Positions 10,386-23,639 are shown, counted from the stretch's first letter. The stretch is 64,000 nucleotides of DNA from Endomychus coccineus (GCA_958510875.1 OY294067.1:274022742-274086741); one strand, 5' to 3'. Program-made: numbers and translations. Notes: generated from the letters alone by a model not told the origin.

Positions 10386-11883
10386 TTTTTTTCAGTTTCG
10401 TACTGTTTTTTCTCTATTAAATAAAACTGAACTTCCATAACTTCACCATTGGTTACTTTTGAGACTCGATATTCTCACAGAACATGACAACCTATTGGAG
10501 AGTCCTACATACAAAATTTGACTCGAATCAATACAATGGTTTGGATGACATAAAAAAAGTATGAAATATTTTTTCGATAAATTTGACACCCTGTATCTCG
10601 GAAACAAAGCGTTTTCCGACACATGGTTACAGGAATATCATTTTATATTTTAAATGCTTCTTCCACCTTTTGAAGTTTGGCACATACAATTCAGAATATC
10701 CTGTATACGAGGGTTATCCGTTTAAGTAAGTTTTGTTTTAGTTTAAATACGCGGAATAGTGGGTATTCCATATATTTAATAAGCAACTTGGTCTTCCGTT
10801 GATATTATAGTTCAAAATCTTGTAAAGACAAGTTAATCTCGAAACATTCCTGCGAGAACTTAGTTTTAATAATTTGTCTTGCCTAAGGCTATCGCCATAA
10901 TATGTCGCAAAACAATAATGTTATATCGTGTGTCTGACACTCAGACACTCCAAGTAAAATGAGTAGGGATGATTATGGAATCGTTCAACTTCTCAAGTGC
11001 TTTCTCAACTGTACATTGAAACTGCTTCGCGTCCGAACTGAGATTAATAAACGTGAAGTACATTTGGTGTTACTGTGTCTACACAGAGATTTAGTGTTAA
11101 CATTCACCATTCACGCATAGAAAATATAACGTAATGTAGTTGCAACATTTCTTCAATGTAATTCTGAGTTTACGTATTGGGAGATTCCGTATTCGAGATT
11201 AGCGAGACCTTTGAAAGCATTCATGATTTATTGAAGGTGACGGCTCTGATGCTATCTATGAATATAGCTTAAGTCTTAAGGAGGTGAGTGTTGAAGGAAG
11301 CTTGTTTTGCATGACTTGAGTAATTACTTGCCCTTGTAGATTTACTACCAAGTTTCAACCTAATGACTTCATCGTTTCAGCATTAATCTTCTGAAGCTAC
11401 TTAGTACCTAGTACATCAAATCTGTATTAATATATTCCATAGCATAAGGTGATCAACACTTCTTATCAGCGTTTTGCCTACTGAGAAAATTATTATTCAC
11501 GGAGATGAATGAACCATACTTGAGTCGGTGAGAGATAAAGAGAAACTGGTTCTCAATTATTTATAAATTTATTCATTAACGGGCAAACCTCATTATTTGT
11601 GCAAAATTGATATGTAAAGACCAGAGTTCATGAAAACACATGAAAATTTGACCCTAATACATAGAAAATAAAAACATTGATACTGCAATATTCAAGTTTG
11701 ACCCAAACAGCGAAAAGAGAAGAATTAACAAAGGCTATCATATAAATAAAACTATAATTCATAATTTTAATATGCTAGATGAGCATTTGACAGATATAAT
11801 TCGAATTTTTCCAATGAAATTCCAAAGAAATCGATGTCATGCTAACAGACTTGATGAGACCAACTGATCTACCAAGAACACTG
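10386..11883. other. Non-coding, one dispersed-repeat motif
   Basis: At 10,585-10,601 the motif ACACCCTGTATCTCGG is present, which recurs as ACACCCTGTATCTC at about 56,354. The motif is common in insect repeats. The surrounding 1.5 kb has no usable open frame and no other structure I can support. Confidence 0.4.
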
Positions 11884-11962
11884 TGTTGTCGCTTAGTTGG
11901 TAGAGCACTGACCGGCAATCTAGAGGTCGCAAGTTCGAATCCTGCTCAACGATGAACTTTTT
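11884..11962 (+). ncRNA. tRNA-like sequence (tRNA pseudogene or SINE head)
   Basis: Has a good A box (GCTTAGTTGGTAGAGCA, 11,891-11,907) and B box (AGTTCGAATCC, about 11,932-11,942), and a T5 Pol III stop at 11,958-11,962. The anticodon arm does not pair well: the stem bases TGACC and GGTC enclose an 11-base loop, and the acceptor arms pair only partly. It is therefore a tRNA relic or the promoter head of a tRNA-derived SINE rather than a working tRNA. No SINE body was identified after it. Confidence 0.55.
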
Positions 11963-13210
11963 GTAGTATTTGAGTAACTTAACAACTTATCTGCACGCCA
12001 CGAATTTTCTTCATTATTATTGAATATTTTGAACATGAAAGTCAAACCTAATTTTACCCTGCGATCAGATAATTTATTTAAATTTAGAATATCACGAGTG
12101 TGTTTTTCAAAATGGCAAGAATTCAATTGGTATTCGCTTCACTCTCATGAAGAACAATTATTTTTAAAGCAGCGCAGCGTTATTGGAATTCATTATGTTT
12201 CTTTTCACAAAGCCTAGCATTTTGAGGGGTTGATGAATGACTTTTGAAACATAATGAACTATCATCAACTGTATCACCCAGATCCAATGTTTCTTCACAC
12301 TCAGTGAGGTATACGTCATTAATATGATATTGAGAACTTATAACAGTTTGTGATCTATGAATCTGATAGCTTCACATTTTTCAATATCTAAATCCATGCA
12401 CCATATGAATTAATCATTATTATCCGATTGCAGCTCAGAATTGATTTTATAACTTGTCAGATCGTCTGCGAAAGAAGAAATTTACTTGAAGTAAATGCCA
12501 TCAGCGATGTCATCTACGGATATATTGAAGAGGGGAGGTCCTAAATGAGGTTCTTGTGATACTCCAGAGATGACACCAATTTCTGATGAGATTATACTTT
12601 TCATGTGTACACATTGTATTCTATGGCTTATATAGCTTCAAATTCATTCAAGCAGAGTACATTTGGTGCCGAACAATTCAAGCTTCCTCTATAATAATGA
12701 ATCTGTGTGAATAACATCCAAATAATACCCGACACCTCCTCCAAAGCTTTTTAATAAGTTCTGCGTGAAAAACATCTAATTTGTAGAAGTTGACCTATAT
12801 TTCGAAAATCCATGCTGCTCTTTAGTAGTAACGCAATGTACTATTGGTGAAATATAATCGCATATAATGCTTTCAAATATGTTAAATATTGTGCATTGTG
12901 TTTATATCTGATTTATCTCCAAATTTTAAAATTGGGGTTTATTACATGATTTCTAATAGTCACGAAACAATCCTGCTAGATAAATTGAATAACTTGTGCA
13001 AAGGCTTGCATAATTCTGATCCACAAGTTTTCAAAATTTGGACCAACAGATTTGTTGATATGAAGTTGATTTCTGAAAATCCAAGAAATATTAATTAAAG
13101 AAAATTCAACAAAGTGCCAGTTATTAATGTTTCCTTTATGTACTCCAGAATCTTTTCTGAGACATAGATAGGAATTTTTGAGCAATTTATTACGAAGCAA
13201 AAAATTGTTT
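11963..13210 (-). pseudogene. Jockey-like LINE reverse transcriptase relic
   Basis: Read on the minus strand from right to left: fragments of the RT fingers (PILKFGDKSD; EQHGFRKYRSTST), motif B/C region SGVSQEPHLGPPLFNI and FADDLT (12,480 region, catalytic Asp pair kept), then the thumb, and a C-terminal stretch ILNLNKLSDRRVKLGL near 12,020-12,100. The pieces are in the right order but in changing frames, with many stops. The endonuclease domain is absent, so it is 5'-truncated as usual for LINEs. The 3' end abuts the tRNA-like sequence; no poly(A) or repeat tail is visible. Confidence 0.75.
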
Positions 13211-14254
13211 TTGATAATTCCAGTCTAACAATTTTTACAACCGACAACAGGCGATTTAAAAAAAATCATGTGTTAATGGCCATAAGTCCCAGCATTGCAT
13301 ATTTGTTCAAGTATTTCATGACCAGTACTTAAAAAAACACTACATGTTTACATATATTTTTATTTAGTGAAAGAATATAAATGAATCCATAGAAGTAGTA
13401 GTAAATTTTATACCTAATATAATTGTAATTTTCTATTTTTCTTGCCATCAAATTTGTTCAATCATATTGGCACATTGATATCTTTGGACGTTTCTTTTCC
13501 GCATGCCAACACTATTACGTTGATCATTCTCTGATGGCATTTCAGTACACCTTAACTAACGACACGAACCAGTATTATTACGAGAGATGGGAAAACTATT
13601 ATTTCTAAATAGAAGTAGCATAATCATGATACCAAGTACCAATACTGCTTCAAAGCTCGAATAAGAGGTACAAAATAGCATGTGTTATTTGATATTAGAC
13701 AAAATATGCTACAGCCACGGAGTTGGTTTCAGGAAACACCATTTGGTGGATAACAACAGATCGCTGAATAGCAATCCATCTCTAATTATTACTAACTAAC
13801 AATCTGAACTGGGCTAACATAAGATTCCTTCCATTCATCTATAGAAAGTATTTCAATATAATAATATTGTGTTTTCATATAAAAAATATATGTATATTTC
13901 ACCTGTATATATGAATAAATGGTGCTATCTCCAGTGCCTCGAGGTGCTGAGAAATGTCTAGATATTGTATAAAAAAAATTGTTCCAGGTATACATTTCCA
14001 GGCTAGGCTGAGCCGTCCATAGTACCCCCTAGCTATGGCCCTGCCAATATTTTAAATAATAAACCACATAGCCATCATATAGCCTTTTTGTTATGATTTG
14101 TTAAAGTACGGTATAAATTTGAGTTTACATCAAAAATAGTTGTCGTTTGAAGATTTTGCTGAAATTTGGGTGAAATCATCTCAAAAAACAACAGGATTTG
14201 TCACTGAGCAGCAAATGATTTTTGTACGAATTGGAATATGCTAGAACCTTCCGT
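13211..14254. other. AT-rich, nothing recognised
   Basis: Only short chance frames. No repeat, RNA or coding signal that I can support. Confidence 0.4.
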
Positions 14255-14412
14255 TTGCGAGTTATCGTATTCACAAGATTTTTTCAAAGTTGCTCAAAAT
14301 TCGATGAGAAATACTATGGTGCAGGAATTTCTGCTGTAGGAATTCTTTTAACGATTCTAAGAATAGATTGTGCAAATGTAATTTACTCTTCGGACTTCGT
14401 CCGCGGAGAGTA
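14255..14412 (+). repeat. Dispersed repeat, copy 2, with a terminal hairpin
   Basis: Second copy of the repeat at 8,180. It ends in a hairpin (14,382-14,412): TTACTCTTCGGAC, loop TTC, GTCCGCGGAGAGTAA, with a two-base bulge. The hairpin is not present after the 8.3-kb copy, which lacks this end. A tail hairpin fits a small non-autonomous element. Confidence 0.55.
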
Positions 14413-15289
14413 AAGAAATTATAAATTTTAAACTTTTTGGTGTATCAACTCCATCTGTCAATATTCCTGGAATAAATTGTACATGAAAACATAGAATAGT
14501 TATGTAACTCAGCAATGATCCTCCTTCCTACAGATATGAATCCTTTCCAAATGCAGTGAATTAATAATTTTATTGGAGTAACGTTATTGATTCTACTCAT
14601 TCGAATCGCCCATTTTCTGGATAATTTTATTTTAAGTGTAATGTTAACTTGAGGCTGAAAGGAATGCTGTACATTTTCCGAATCAGCAATAATACTCCTC
14701 TGGAAATAGAGCATTCGAAACTCTCAGCCGAGAGCTACGTCATCCATCAATTAAAGATTTAACTTCTTATCTATAAGAAAATAAATCAGCATTTTTTTAA
14801 GTTAATTAATCCCAGGAAAGAACGGAACTTGCTCGACTTAATCTTACCGAAAGTCTTTTATTTCTTTTAAATTTGTATTGAATTACTAGAGAACGGGGTG
14901 AAGCGGCAATTGATTACATTTCATTTTATCGTGTTATTCAGGGCTTTCGGAAAATGAACCGAATAAAATTTGCATGAATAAGTGGAATTAGAGGTATTAA
15001 CTCAATATTGATGGATCATTCTATTGATTCGTAATAATTCCTAAAACATCGTATTATTGCAATGTAATCTTTTTCGATTTGTTCAAGCATCCAATACAGT
15101 GAGAACAATTGTTCGATGGATGTAAATGTTCAATAATACAATTATTCAAAGATGGAGCTAGAACTAGAATTGAATTGAAGTAAGCAGGTACTGTTGATTT
15201 ATTTCATTATTCATGGAACACATTCAAGAGATATTAAAAATCTCAAATCAATTTATAACCGAGCTTCTATCGCGAGTTGATGCCATAAT
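14413..15289. other. AT-rich, nothing recognised
   Basis: A chance minus-strand frame of 89 codons (14,445-14,714) has no recognisable family. No other structure seen. Confidence 0.4.
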
Positions 15290-16140
15290 ACGTGGGTGAA
15301 GTAAGAGTCAGTCGGCTTCCGCGCATCGCATCATCATCATCGTCATTTGAGGGAAGGGAGTTTAGCCCCCAAATGCACTCAGGCCACTTAGTTGAGCCCA
15401 TTGTGCACCCCATGGTCAGAAGCCTATTACATTCTAGCAGGCTTGTGGCCCGTCAGAAACCCAGAATATTGCCAACGCTGGCTTCCGAAAGTTCTTCTGG
15501 GAGCAGTTTTGGCGGGAGTATCAAAAGCCCTCGTCAGAGCCTATCTCATACCGTTCAATATACCCACGCATGAAAGCCGCTACAGTCTATCCAGGGGGCG
15601 CTGGAACATACCAGTCTTTGTCCCCGACCAACACACTACAGCTGCATAGGTGACTATAGGCCGTATCACAGCTGCACAGATCTAATAAAGAATCTTTGGC
15701 AGTAATACCCATGTGCTCCGGGAAGCTGTTCTGCACGCTCTAAAGACGCAGAGGCTTTCCTCACTCGATATTCGAGGTGTTCGCACCAGGCCAGTTCACA
15801 ATCTAGGATTAGTCCCAGGAACTCCCTCGATCCTTTGAGTGGCAGAACCTGGCCATAGAAGATAATTTCTGGCAGTGTACGCAGATTACGTTCCCTGGTA
15901 AACAGTACAATTTCTATTTTGTCAGGGTTGAATCTCCGTGCAGCAACAGCCGTCCACTATGCTGAGTAAAGTGTTTCGTGGCTTACACAGTGTCCTCAAG
16001 GGCTCCCAAAAGTGACCCCCAACCTAGTCATCGGCATAGGCTTGAGCAGAAAAATCCAGCCTCTTGCAATTCCTAGAAGAGTCCATCGACTGCGAGACAG
16101 TACAGAACAATATTAACAATTTGGATATCTGGAATGGAGG
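15290..16140 (-). pseudogene. R1/LOA-like LINE reverse-transcriptase relic
   Basis: On the minus strand: NIVLYCLAVDGL, then AQAYADD (about 16,026-16,050; the catalytic box), then FNPDKIEIVLFTRERN, PLKGSREFLGLILDCELAW, and the thumb LDRL-RLSCVGILNGMR. This is the motif order of R1-superfamily RTs (NPxKTExVLFT, YLGVxLDxxLTW). Stops and frame changes interrupt it. Base composition is richer in GC than the flanks, as expected for coding-derived sequence. Plus-strand open frames over the same DNA are shadows. Confidence 0.75.
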
Positions 16141-16529
16141 GATTATTAGTCCTACATACGGATTATCTATCTTCCATCATGTCTTTTGATACAACGTATT
16201 TCCAGCGGCTACTTTCAAATCCTCAACTTTTGAAACCATTTGAAACTGCTTCAAAATAGTTTTTTTTTCAAAAACAGAGTGTTAATTAAATTGTTCCTTT
16301 TCCAAAGTTGTATGTCAAGTTTGACAATTCTTTTTGTTCATAGCGTTTTTACTTTCCTCATATGATTGTTACTGCTCTTATAACACCCTAATGACGTATT
16401 GAAATGGAATTCGAATGTTTTGTAAGCTTAGATTTATCTCAAATGCCGGGACGTTTTAAGGCATGGGCCTCGACCTCAATAAAATCATTATCCGAATGAG
16501 TTTTATCGTAAAAGGTCTTCCCGGACATT

Positions 16530-16964
16530 TTGAATTTTGAAATATATAGTGCTATAGTGATATATGCAAACTGGCGACATTGGAAGACTGTATTATTATG
16601 TCAAGTCCGCCGTTCGTGTCCATGCTTTTATGAGTCAAAAGCCAGAGAAATATCCTTCATGAAGGAGTATCAAAGTGTTCACAAGCATGCGAGACAACGC
16701 AGTGCTAGGGTCACTTTCCTTCAAGGAAATAGAGAAACCGACGTCACTTTTGAAGGCAGCCAGAAATTTAAAGTAGAAACCTCCATACCAATAATCGAGT
16801 CTCTAGTTTGTAACATACAAACACACAGTAAAACATATGAGGAGATAGTTGAACCGAATTTGAAAATATTTGTAATTTTATTGAGACCGAAAAAAATAGC
16901 ATGCGAGAAAATATCAAAATTTTACGATATAGATATATTATACATGGGGAGGAACTCAACTTGA
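16530..16964 (+). pseudogene. hAT-like transposase fragment (ZMYM1-like type)
   Basis: A 144-codon open frame. Its middle (HARQRSARVTFLQG, then FKVETSIPIIESLVCNIQ and SKTYEEIVEP) resembles the segment of ZMYM1/TTF-type hAT transposases where a basic linker is followed by FxVxTFxPIIDxL...LxxRxxAY. It lacks the BED or TTF zinc finger before it and the catalytic and C-terminal dimerisation regions after it. A fragment of a transposase, probably old. The family call rests on pattern only. Confidence 0.4.
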
Positions 16965-19900
16965 AATGTCCATATTTCCGACGGCGAAAAACTGGAGAAA
17001 CAGCAAAAAGAAGGAATGGAAAAAAGGAACATCCGTCAGAAATACGATTCTACGAATGAAGAAGAAGAAAGTTACTGACCTTACTTCTTACAATCATCTA
17101 ATGTACTTGAATATCTATTCTCAAGATAGAAGCCTTGCTCCTCCGCTAATAGTCACTCACGGTCGGAACTTTGTCGACTCATTATTTGTTATGTGATATA
17201 ATACAATAGCAAATATGTTGTATGATCATATTCAATAAACATTATTATGACATGAGAAAAAAGAATATTGCGAGTTATCTAATCTAAGATGAATCTCTTT
17301 GGGATGTCACACTTTCATCATTCTATATTGCGGATTATTTGAATTTTACCGATGTGAAAAGCTCATATTTTCTAAACGTAGGGTAGGTGGATCATTTGAT
17401 CATGCTTATAGGAATAAAATGATATATTATGATTCTAGTACGTAGCAGATACTCAATTACCATTCAAAATGAGGCAACTATGAATTGGCAGTGCGTGCAA
17501 CATTCACATATCGAATATTTCAAATCTTGTTGAACAACTCCCATATTTGCTTAACCGTTTTAATGGTCCTTTTCAGTATACTAGAAATGTGTAACACTGT
17601 TCAGGTCACGACCAATAGAATGATTGTAATTTCCTCTTATCACGCCGATACTTAACACAGCGTAGTTCCACACGTGTGATAAAGCAAAACATACGCCCAT
17701 TGGCGAAGCTTAAATTACAATAATATGAAAACAGAAAAAGTTAAATACGCTACAAAGTACACCATAGATTAGAGACCCCAAATTGGAATTATTTGTTGAA
17801 AAATCAACAGTTATCGGTTAATGAGAACTACACATTGTTATAATTTTGATATTCATCTGACATTTGCCGATACTGGACGTGATTATAATTTTGGGAGAAT
17901 CCCCAATTATTTTTGACATATTCCATTTGTTTCGTTTCAGCATTAAATAATAATAATGTGAATGAATTAATACGTCTAATGTTATCAGATCTGTATTGGG
18001 ATCCATTCATATATGAAGGGAATCAATATGGAACAAATTGTACCGAATTATTTAATAGAGGTACATCATAATATAGAACCATTACGATAATAATAGCAAT
18101 TTTTATGTGAGGATGCAATTATCTATACACGGCAAAACGGAAACTCGACATAACATAAATTATGTTCGATTCGATCTCATTTTCCCATTCACGTTTCTGA
18201 AATATTTCACAGATTGTATTGTTTAATGAAATTATTAAAACTCTGTTCTTGTTACTCGTATTTGTTCACTGCCAACAAACAAAATCAATTTGAATATTTG
18301 TAGGCATACAAATTTTTGCTTGATCATTGAAATTTGCCTTCAACCTCCAAACCTATCAACCATTTCAGCGTTAGTGAAATTTTGAGCCAGAATTTTATAA
18401 AATTTTTACGGAAAGCAAAGTAAAAACTGACAGTTTTGAGAATAAATTTTCCAAATGCCAAAATGACATTAGGAAAGCAAAGGCAACTAAGGTATTTTAA
18501 TCAAGTAAAATTAGTAAGCCAAAATTGCAGAGACTCGAAAATAATTTTTTTCAAGCTAATCCGTTGATTTTATCAAAATTTTTTAGGAGTAAAAAAAGTT
18601 TTCGAACAGAAAAAGCTATCTACATAAGAAATATCGAGTGAATTACATTGACCACAAAAAAGTTCTGGACAGTTTTCCTGTTACATCCTCAAGTTTGAGC
18701 CAATTCTATGGTCTCTAGGGCTCTGTGCTCCGCTCTCAAAAACGGCTATTATTGACAGTAACTCACCTGTCAAATATTGTAGAAGTCCTTCATCACGTTC
18801 TCAAGTTATACCGAAAAAACAAATTTTTTGTTGCAACTTTGAAGCGCTCTACCGGCTAAACAAGACACTTGAGGCAAAAGTGAAAAGGCTCATCAAATTT
18901 TTTCCAAATCAAAGAATCTTCGGTTTTATTTTGTCCACGCAGTTCGAGGACACCCTATATATTTCTCCACAATTTAATATGAAAAATGAATAAATTTTCT
19001 TGATGTATCTATCATAACACGTGTCAGTAGAAGAATAACAAAGTCTAGAAAGTGTATTTTTCAAAGAAATAATCTATTATTATCGTGTTCACTCATATTA
19101 TTTAATTATCATTATATAATTGTGGTCAAAAGAGATAAAAAATAATGTTATAAGTATTCTATTGTATCAAAATATTGATGTTTAATAACAATAAGATCCA
19201 TCACCAACTGATGCCGATGTTCAATTTCAAATTTTGTGTACAATGTAATGGAGGAATCAATGAAACAAACTGCAGAGTTCAACTTCAATATTATGTCAAT
19301 CTCCAAACAGCTAATAACATGTTTGAGCGACATGAAACGTAATCATCCCCTAGTCCGACGTAACAGCAATCCAGGTCAACTAATTCCAATCGCCTGACTC
19401 CAGCAGCCAGGAAATTACAGACACCTGACCTTAGCATCTCTTTATATCCGGTGATGTCAATATTCCATCTTATTGCTTACCAAATCCATTAATACGACTT
19501 GAAATTGATGAAGCATCGCTTCTGAGTCTCATAGTCGTTCCATAGGAATTTGTAGGCGACGGAACCGTATAGAAAAATCGATAAATTGATTCGCTTCAGG
19601 AAATGATTCGATTCGCTACAAATTTATATCCGTTAAGTTTCCGTTCATGATTTCCTAAATCAACACGATGGGCCCTAATAAATTATACGAAAAAAACTGC
19701 GTGTCAACATTTTCGAAGAAACTTAATTACCATATTGAAACGCAAAATACATCAAGTATCACATGTAACACCAGTTATTTGGAGATGCGTATACAAAGTT
19801 TACATCTCGAAGTTTCCAGAATGTCATAATGAAGCTGTAGTGAAAAACATTACTGCAAAAATTATTATGCGGCTATGCTACAGTCTGCCTCACGGAATGT

Positions 19901-21380
19901 TTTCGCATCTTGATAATTATGTGAAGGGTGTTCAAATGTACAGTGGCCTTCTGCAATTGGAATGAAACGCACTCATTACTCAAATCTTATTATATTTTTA
20001 TTTTTAAGTAAAATACGAAGACGGGTGATAATAATGAGGAACAATATCAGACAAGTGTCTGGTCTGGCTCTTTGCTGCCATTTTTCTATGAATCTTTCGT
20101 ATAGCTGCGGCGATGTTTCTGCGATTTCTGTATTTATAACAGAAACAAAACAAACCAATTAGGGTAGAATTCATTTCCATGGGAACAATTTGTCATAGGA
20201 GCTATCTTGAATGAGAAACTTCCATGGTAACAACAACTGGAAGAACAGTCTCGCAAGAAAACTGGAGCTTTCTGATTTTGCTGAAGAGCTATTGACCACA
20301 ACTGGTGCCTAAGTCTACCTCGATGTAGATATTCGAATGATGCGAAACTTGTACTGACGCATACTTCGAATGTGTGAGGGCAAAGAACAGAGGTCAAAAC
20401 GACCAAAGCTAGCTTGGAAAGTCTCAGATTCATTATTGCAAAGTCACAAGAGCTATGAAGACTCCACCTACGCCTATGATTGGAGCTCTATTAAAACTGG
20501 AACCATTCCTTCTGTCCATATCACGAATGACAACAAAAGCCGCTCACTGATATGGGATACATACTGACATCTATTTTCTAAGAAAAAACTACATGAATCT
20601 TTCGCACTGACTCTAATTCCAAATTGCTCCATTTTTCTCATGAGCACCAATTGACTGAAGCTGTCAGAAGGATTTGAAGGGCCTAGACAAATAACATCAA
20701 CTCATTCAATTGAATTTTTGGAATTAAAGACTACAAATTATTTCATATTGTTGATGTTTCTATGGTTGATCCGTTGTTCTAGCATCCTGATTAACACGAA
20801 TACTGTGAAATTAATCGAGAAGAATGATCGATTCTCAGTGAATAACTTGTTTGTAGACTTCACTAAAATAGGAGAAAAGAACTATAGACCTGTAGTAACA
20901 AATGTGATATTTTTGACAATTCTCATAAATAGTTTTAACAGCTGCTAGTTGTGATTTATCTCGAAAAATAAATACCATTAGATAATGAAATATGGATTGA
21001 ATGAACTAGTGAAAGAGATATCTGTGAATTTTCTGAAATTTATAGGAAGTTTGTCATCACCTACCGAATTTGATGTCTCAATTCCATAGTCCTGAGATAT
21101 ATGAATATACATTATAAGTGTTAGTCATTTTATCCATAATAAAACGAATATTCACACCTTCAGGACATTGACTCGCTAAGAAAGTATTCATGTCATTGAG
21201 TATCTGATAAACTAAGAAAGAGTCCACACTGTAGATAAAATATAAAATTATAAATAAGAAATAATAACACTCCTCCACAAAAATATTGTGAAAGTATAGA
21301 GTACCTTTCGAATACCAAGAACTACTATAAATAAGCAAGCGTATGTGCAATAGGCAAACCACTCTCTTCTTTTTTGGCCA
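16965..21380. other. 4.4 kb of AT-rich DNA without a recognised element
   Basis: Contains small open frames, for example two overlapping minus-strand frames at 17,818-18,010 and a 99-codon minus frame at 20,134-20,433, none of which I recognise. A motif close to GGACACCCTATATA near 18,950 is typical of insect dispersed repeats. No supported gene, RNA or repeat boundary. Confidence 0.4.
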
Positions 21381-22480
21381 CTATTTTTCTAAGCAAACTA
21401 GAAACGTCCTTAAAATCAAAATTGAATCAGTTTCCAAAAGTTTGGTATAAATGAGTGGATGATATTTTCGCGATTATGAGATATTTTGATTTACATAGCT
21501 TTTTGTACACGCTTAATAGCCAATTTGAGTCACTGAAAGTGGCTATCGAAATAGAAACAGATAATCAGCTTCTTTTTCTTGACATTACCATCATAAAGAT
21601 GGTAATCACATGGATTTCGACATTATAGAAAACTTACTCAAGTCACTAGGTATACTCTGGGGGATGAAGCTACACCATTTAGATATAAAATAGCTCCGTT
21701 TAATAGTCTAGTTCTAGTCTATAGATTATCATTGAACGTCCATTTGGACCAGCAAAATTATAACAAGGAAGTTGAGAAACTTCAGCAAATTGCGTTGGAC
21801 AGTGGTTACGATAAATCTTTGATCAATAATTCAATTTCTAAAAAAAAAAAATAGTGACGCAACCAACTAACCATATTAGAGCCATTACCTTCAAATACTT
21901 CAATAACATTTGAAAGTTTCACTTATCACCCTTCAGAAATTAACAAATTCTATAATTTGTTTTCTAAATTTGCAATACAACCTGTTTCTAAATGTAACAA
22001 CGAGGTAATGCGCTATTTAGGCACCACCTTCGATAAAGTGTCCGACTTCGACAAATCCGGGAATTACTAAATCAATTGTGAGTCGTGTTCAAAACGCTAT
22101 GTAGGTCAAACGATTAGGAGCATTTTAACCCGGAATAAAGGACATTTTGCCCATATGAAGAAGAATAATTGTGAAAAATTTGAGTTCGCCGAACATATTT
22201 TGAATACAGGTTACACCATTTCTCAAGAAAGTACGGGCAAATATCTAGGTGACTTAGAAGGGATGGTAATGTATAAGCGAAAGAACAATTTACTAAATTC
22301 GGATTTATCCCATCTAAGGGTAACTCTTTGTTTGCATTATTATCTCCAAATAGTATTAGAATAGGCACAGTTTGATTTATAATTTAGTTTACTGTGATGA
22401 TGGCTACTTGGTAGCCGAAACGTCATCAGTACTTTAACAGTATTTGTAGTGGATGAAGGTGATTTTTTCTTATTTATAGT
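21381..22480 (+). pseudogene. Penelope-like element: RT C-terminus plus GIY-YIG endonuclease
   Basis: Plus-strand frames read FPKVWYK, stop, VDDIFAIM (RT catalytic box; a TGA replaces the usual Trp/Arg/Tyr before VDD), then LLFLDITI, TRYTLGDEATPFRYKIA, and EVEKLQQIALDSGYD, all PLE-type. The GIY-YIG part follows at 22,070-22,330: INCESCSKRYVGQTIRSILT, then FEFAEHILNTGYTI. The final frame stops at 22,362. There are several frameshifts and a run of A at 21,840, so it is inactive. A 3' tail with a ribozyme-like core follows. Upstream RT fingers are missing. Confidence 0.85.
22391..22470 (+). ncRNA. Penelope 3' tail with hammerhead-ribozyme-like core
   Basis: Bases 22,391-22,432: CTGTGATGA, a stable stem GGCTAC-TTG-GTAGCC, then GAAACGTC. 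A hammerhead needs CUGAUGA, stem II, GAAA and a UH cleavage site; here the first box carries an extra TG and the rest is present. PLEs are known to carry small hammerheads in their terminal repeats, so location and pattern agree. TAGTGGATGAAGGTGATT (22,447-22,464) follows and recurs at 27.06 and 38.57 kb. Probably no longer active. Confidence 0.4.
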
Positions 22481-23639
22481 ATTGAGTATTTAGTTAAGAA
22501 GTTCCTTTATATCCTCTAAATTTATCGGTCTAGGGTTTTTCACCAATTTGAGTATCAAGCCCATTTCAAATTGCTTTGTTCTTATTGGAGGCGGTTTTTG
22601 TGTGTGACGTATTTGCAATTATTTCATCTGACTTAATTGCATTTTCAAGATTATGTGAAAAAGTGTTGTATTGTTCTTTGGTTATTTATTAATCTTGTAT
22701 AATCAACAATTGTGCGAGACTTCAAAGTTTTTCTATGGAAACGTTATTCGATATAGTATATCAGGATCATAACACGGAACGAAGCTAGAAAGAATGAAAA
22801 CTAAAAAGTCACGAAGATTATATCAATAATTCATTTCACAAAACAAGGACATTCTGAATAATAAGGTTTTACAACTTGTGTGAAATGAAATTTAAAATTC
22901 CTCCTTTGACGGCTGTTTCAACTTCAGAATATATTGAATGTTCATACCCGTCGTGTCGAATTACAGATGTTCAGTTTTTGTCACACGATTTTTGCAGCCA
23001 AATGCACAGCAAATGTGAGGCTATGAACCATACGAATTACACCACTAGTCCTCCCATTTGTATTAATTGAACGCAATCACAACAGATTTGCGACTTCCAC
23101 TCACACCAGGCATCACCTCACATAGGAAAAACCATTCTTTCGAAACTGTTATCGTGTATTCCTGTGAATGAACAAATTTGCAGAGGATTTATTTTTTCGT
23201 CTCCTCTTGTGAATTATATGAGGCAATTCCATGTACTTACATAACATTTATTTCAAAAATACCGAAGCAGTAACAACAATGATAATGAATGAATCATTAA
23301 TTTTGCGAATGTACCAAAAAGGTTCATATTCAGAAAAAAAGATGTTCATCATTGTAACCATATATACAAACTATGAAACTGGGGAATCAGAGGTTCACTG
23401 AAATCAATTGAAAGCAATCTACGAAACAGAAAACAAATTGTTCGTATAAATAAGATGAAACGTGAACTTTTGATGTAATAATAGGAGTCACAACCCTATA
23501 CCATTTGAAATAATTAAAGTAATTAAAAGAGTCAATGATACCAAATATCTAGATATTTCCCAGAGTGGCAACAGATGTTCTATGCATCTGACTAGTGGGG
23601 TTAGTACCGCAAGGCATCGGAGCAAGTATAATAATAGCT
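22481..23639. other. AT-rich, nothing recognised
   Basis: A 64-codon plus frame at 22,876-23,070 is Cys-rich by chance and matches nothing I know. No other signal. Confidence 0.4.

Noticed and set aside
11884..11962. Functional tRNA gene
   Set aside because: The anticodon stem-loop does not form properly and the acceptor arms pair poorly.
15292..15649. Two overlapping plus-strand frames of 85-93 codons
   Set aside because: They are antisense to the R1-like LINE relic, whose motifs are on the minus strand.
17818..18010. Two overlapping minus-strand frames with protein-like composition
   Set aside because: No known family, no convincing splice sites or polyadenylation signal; both frames open in AT-rich DNA suggests chance.
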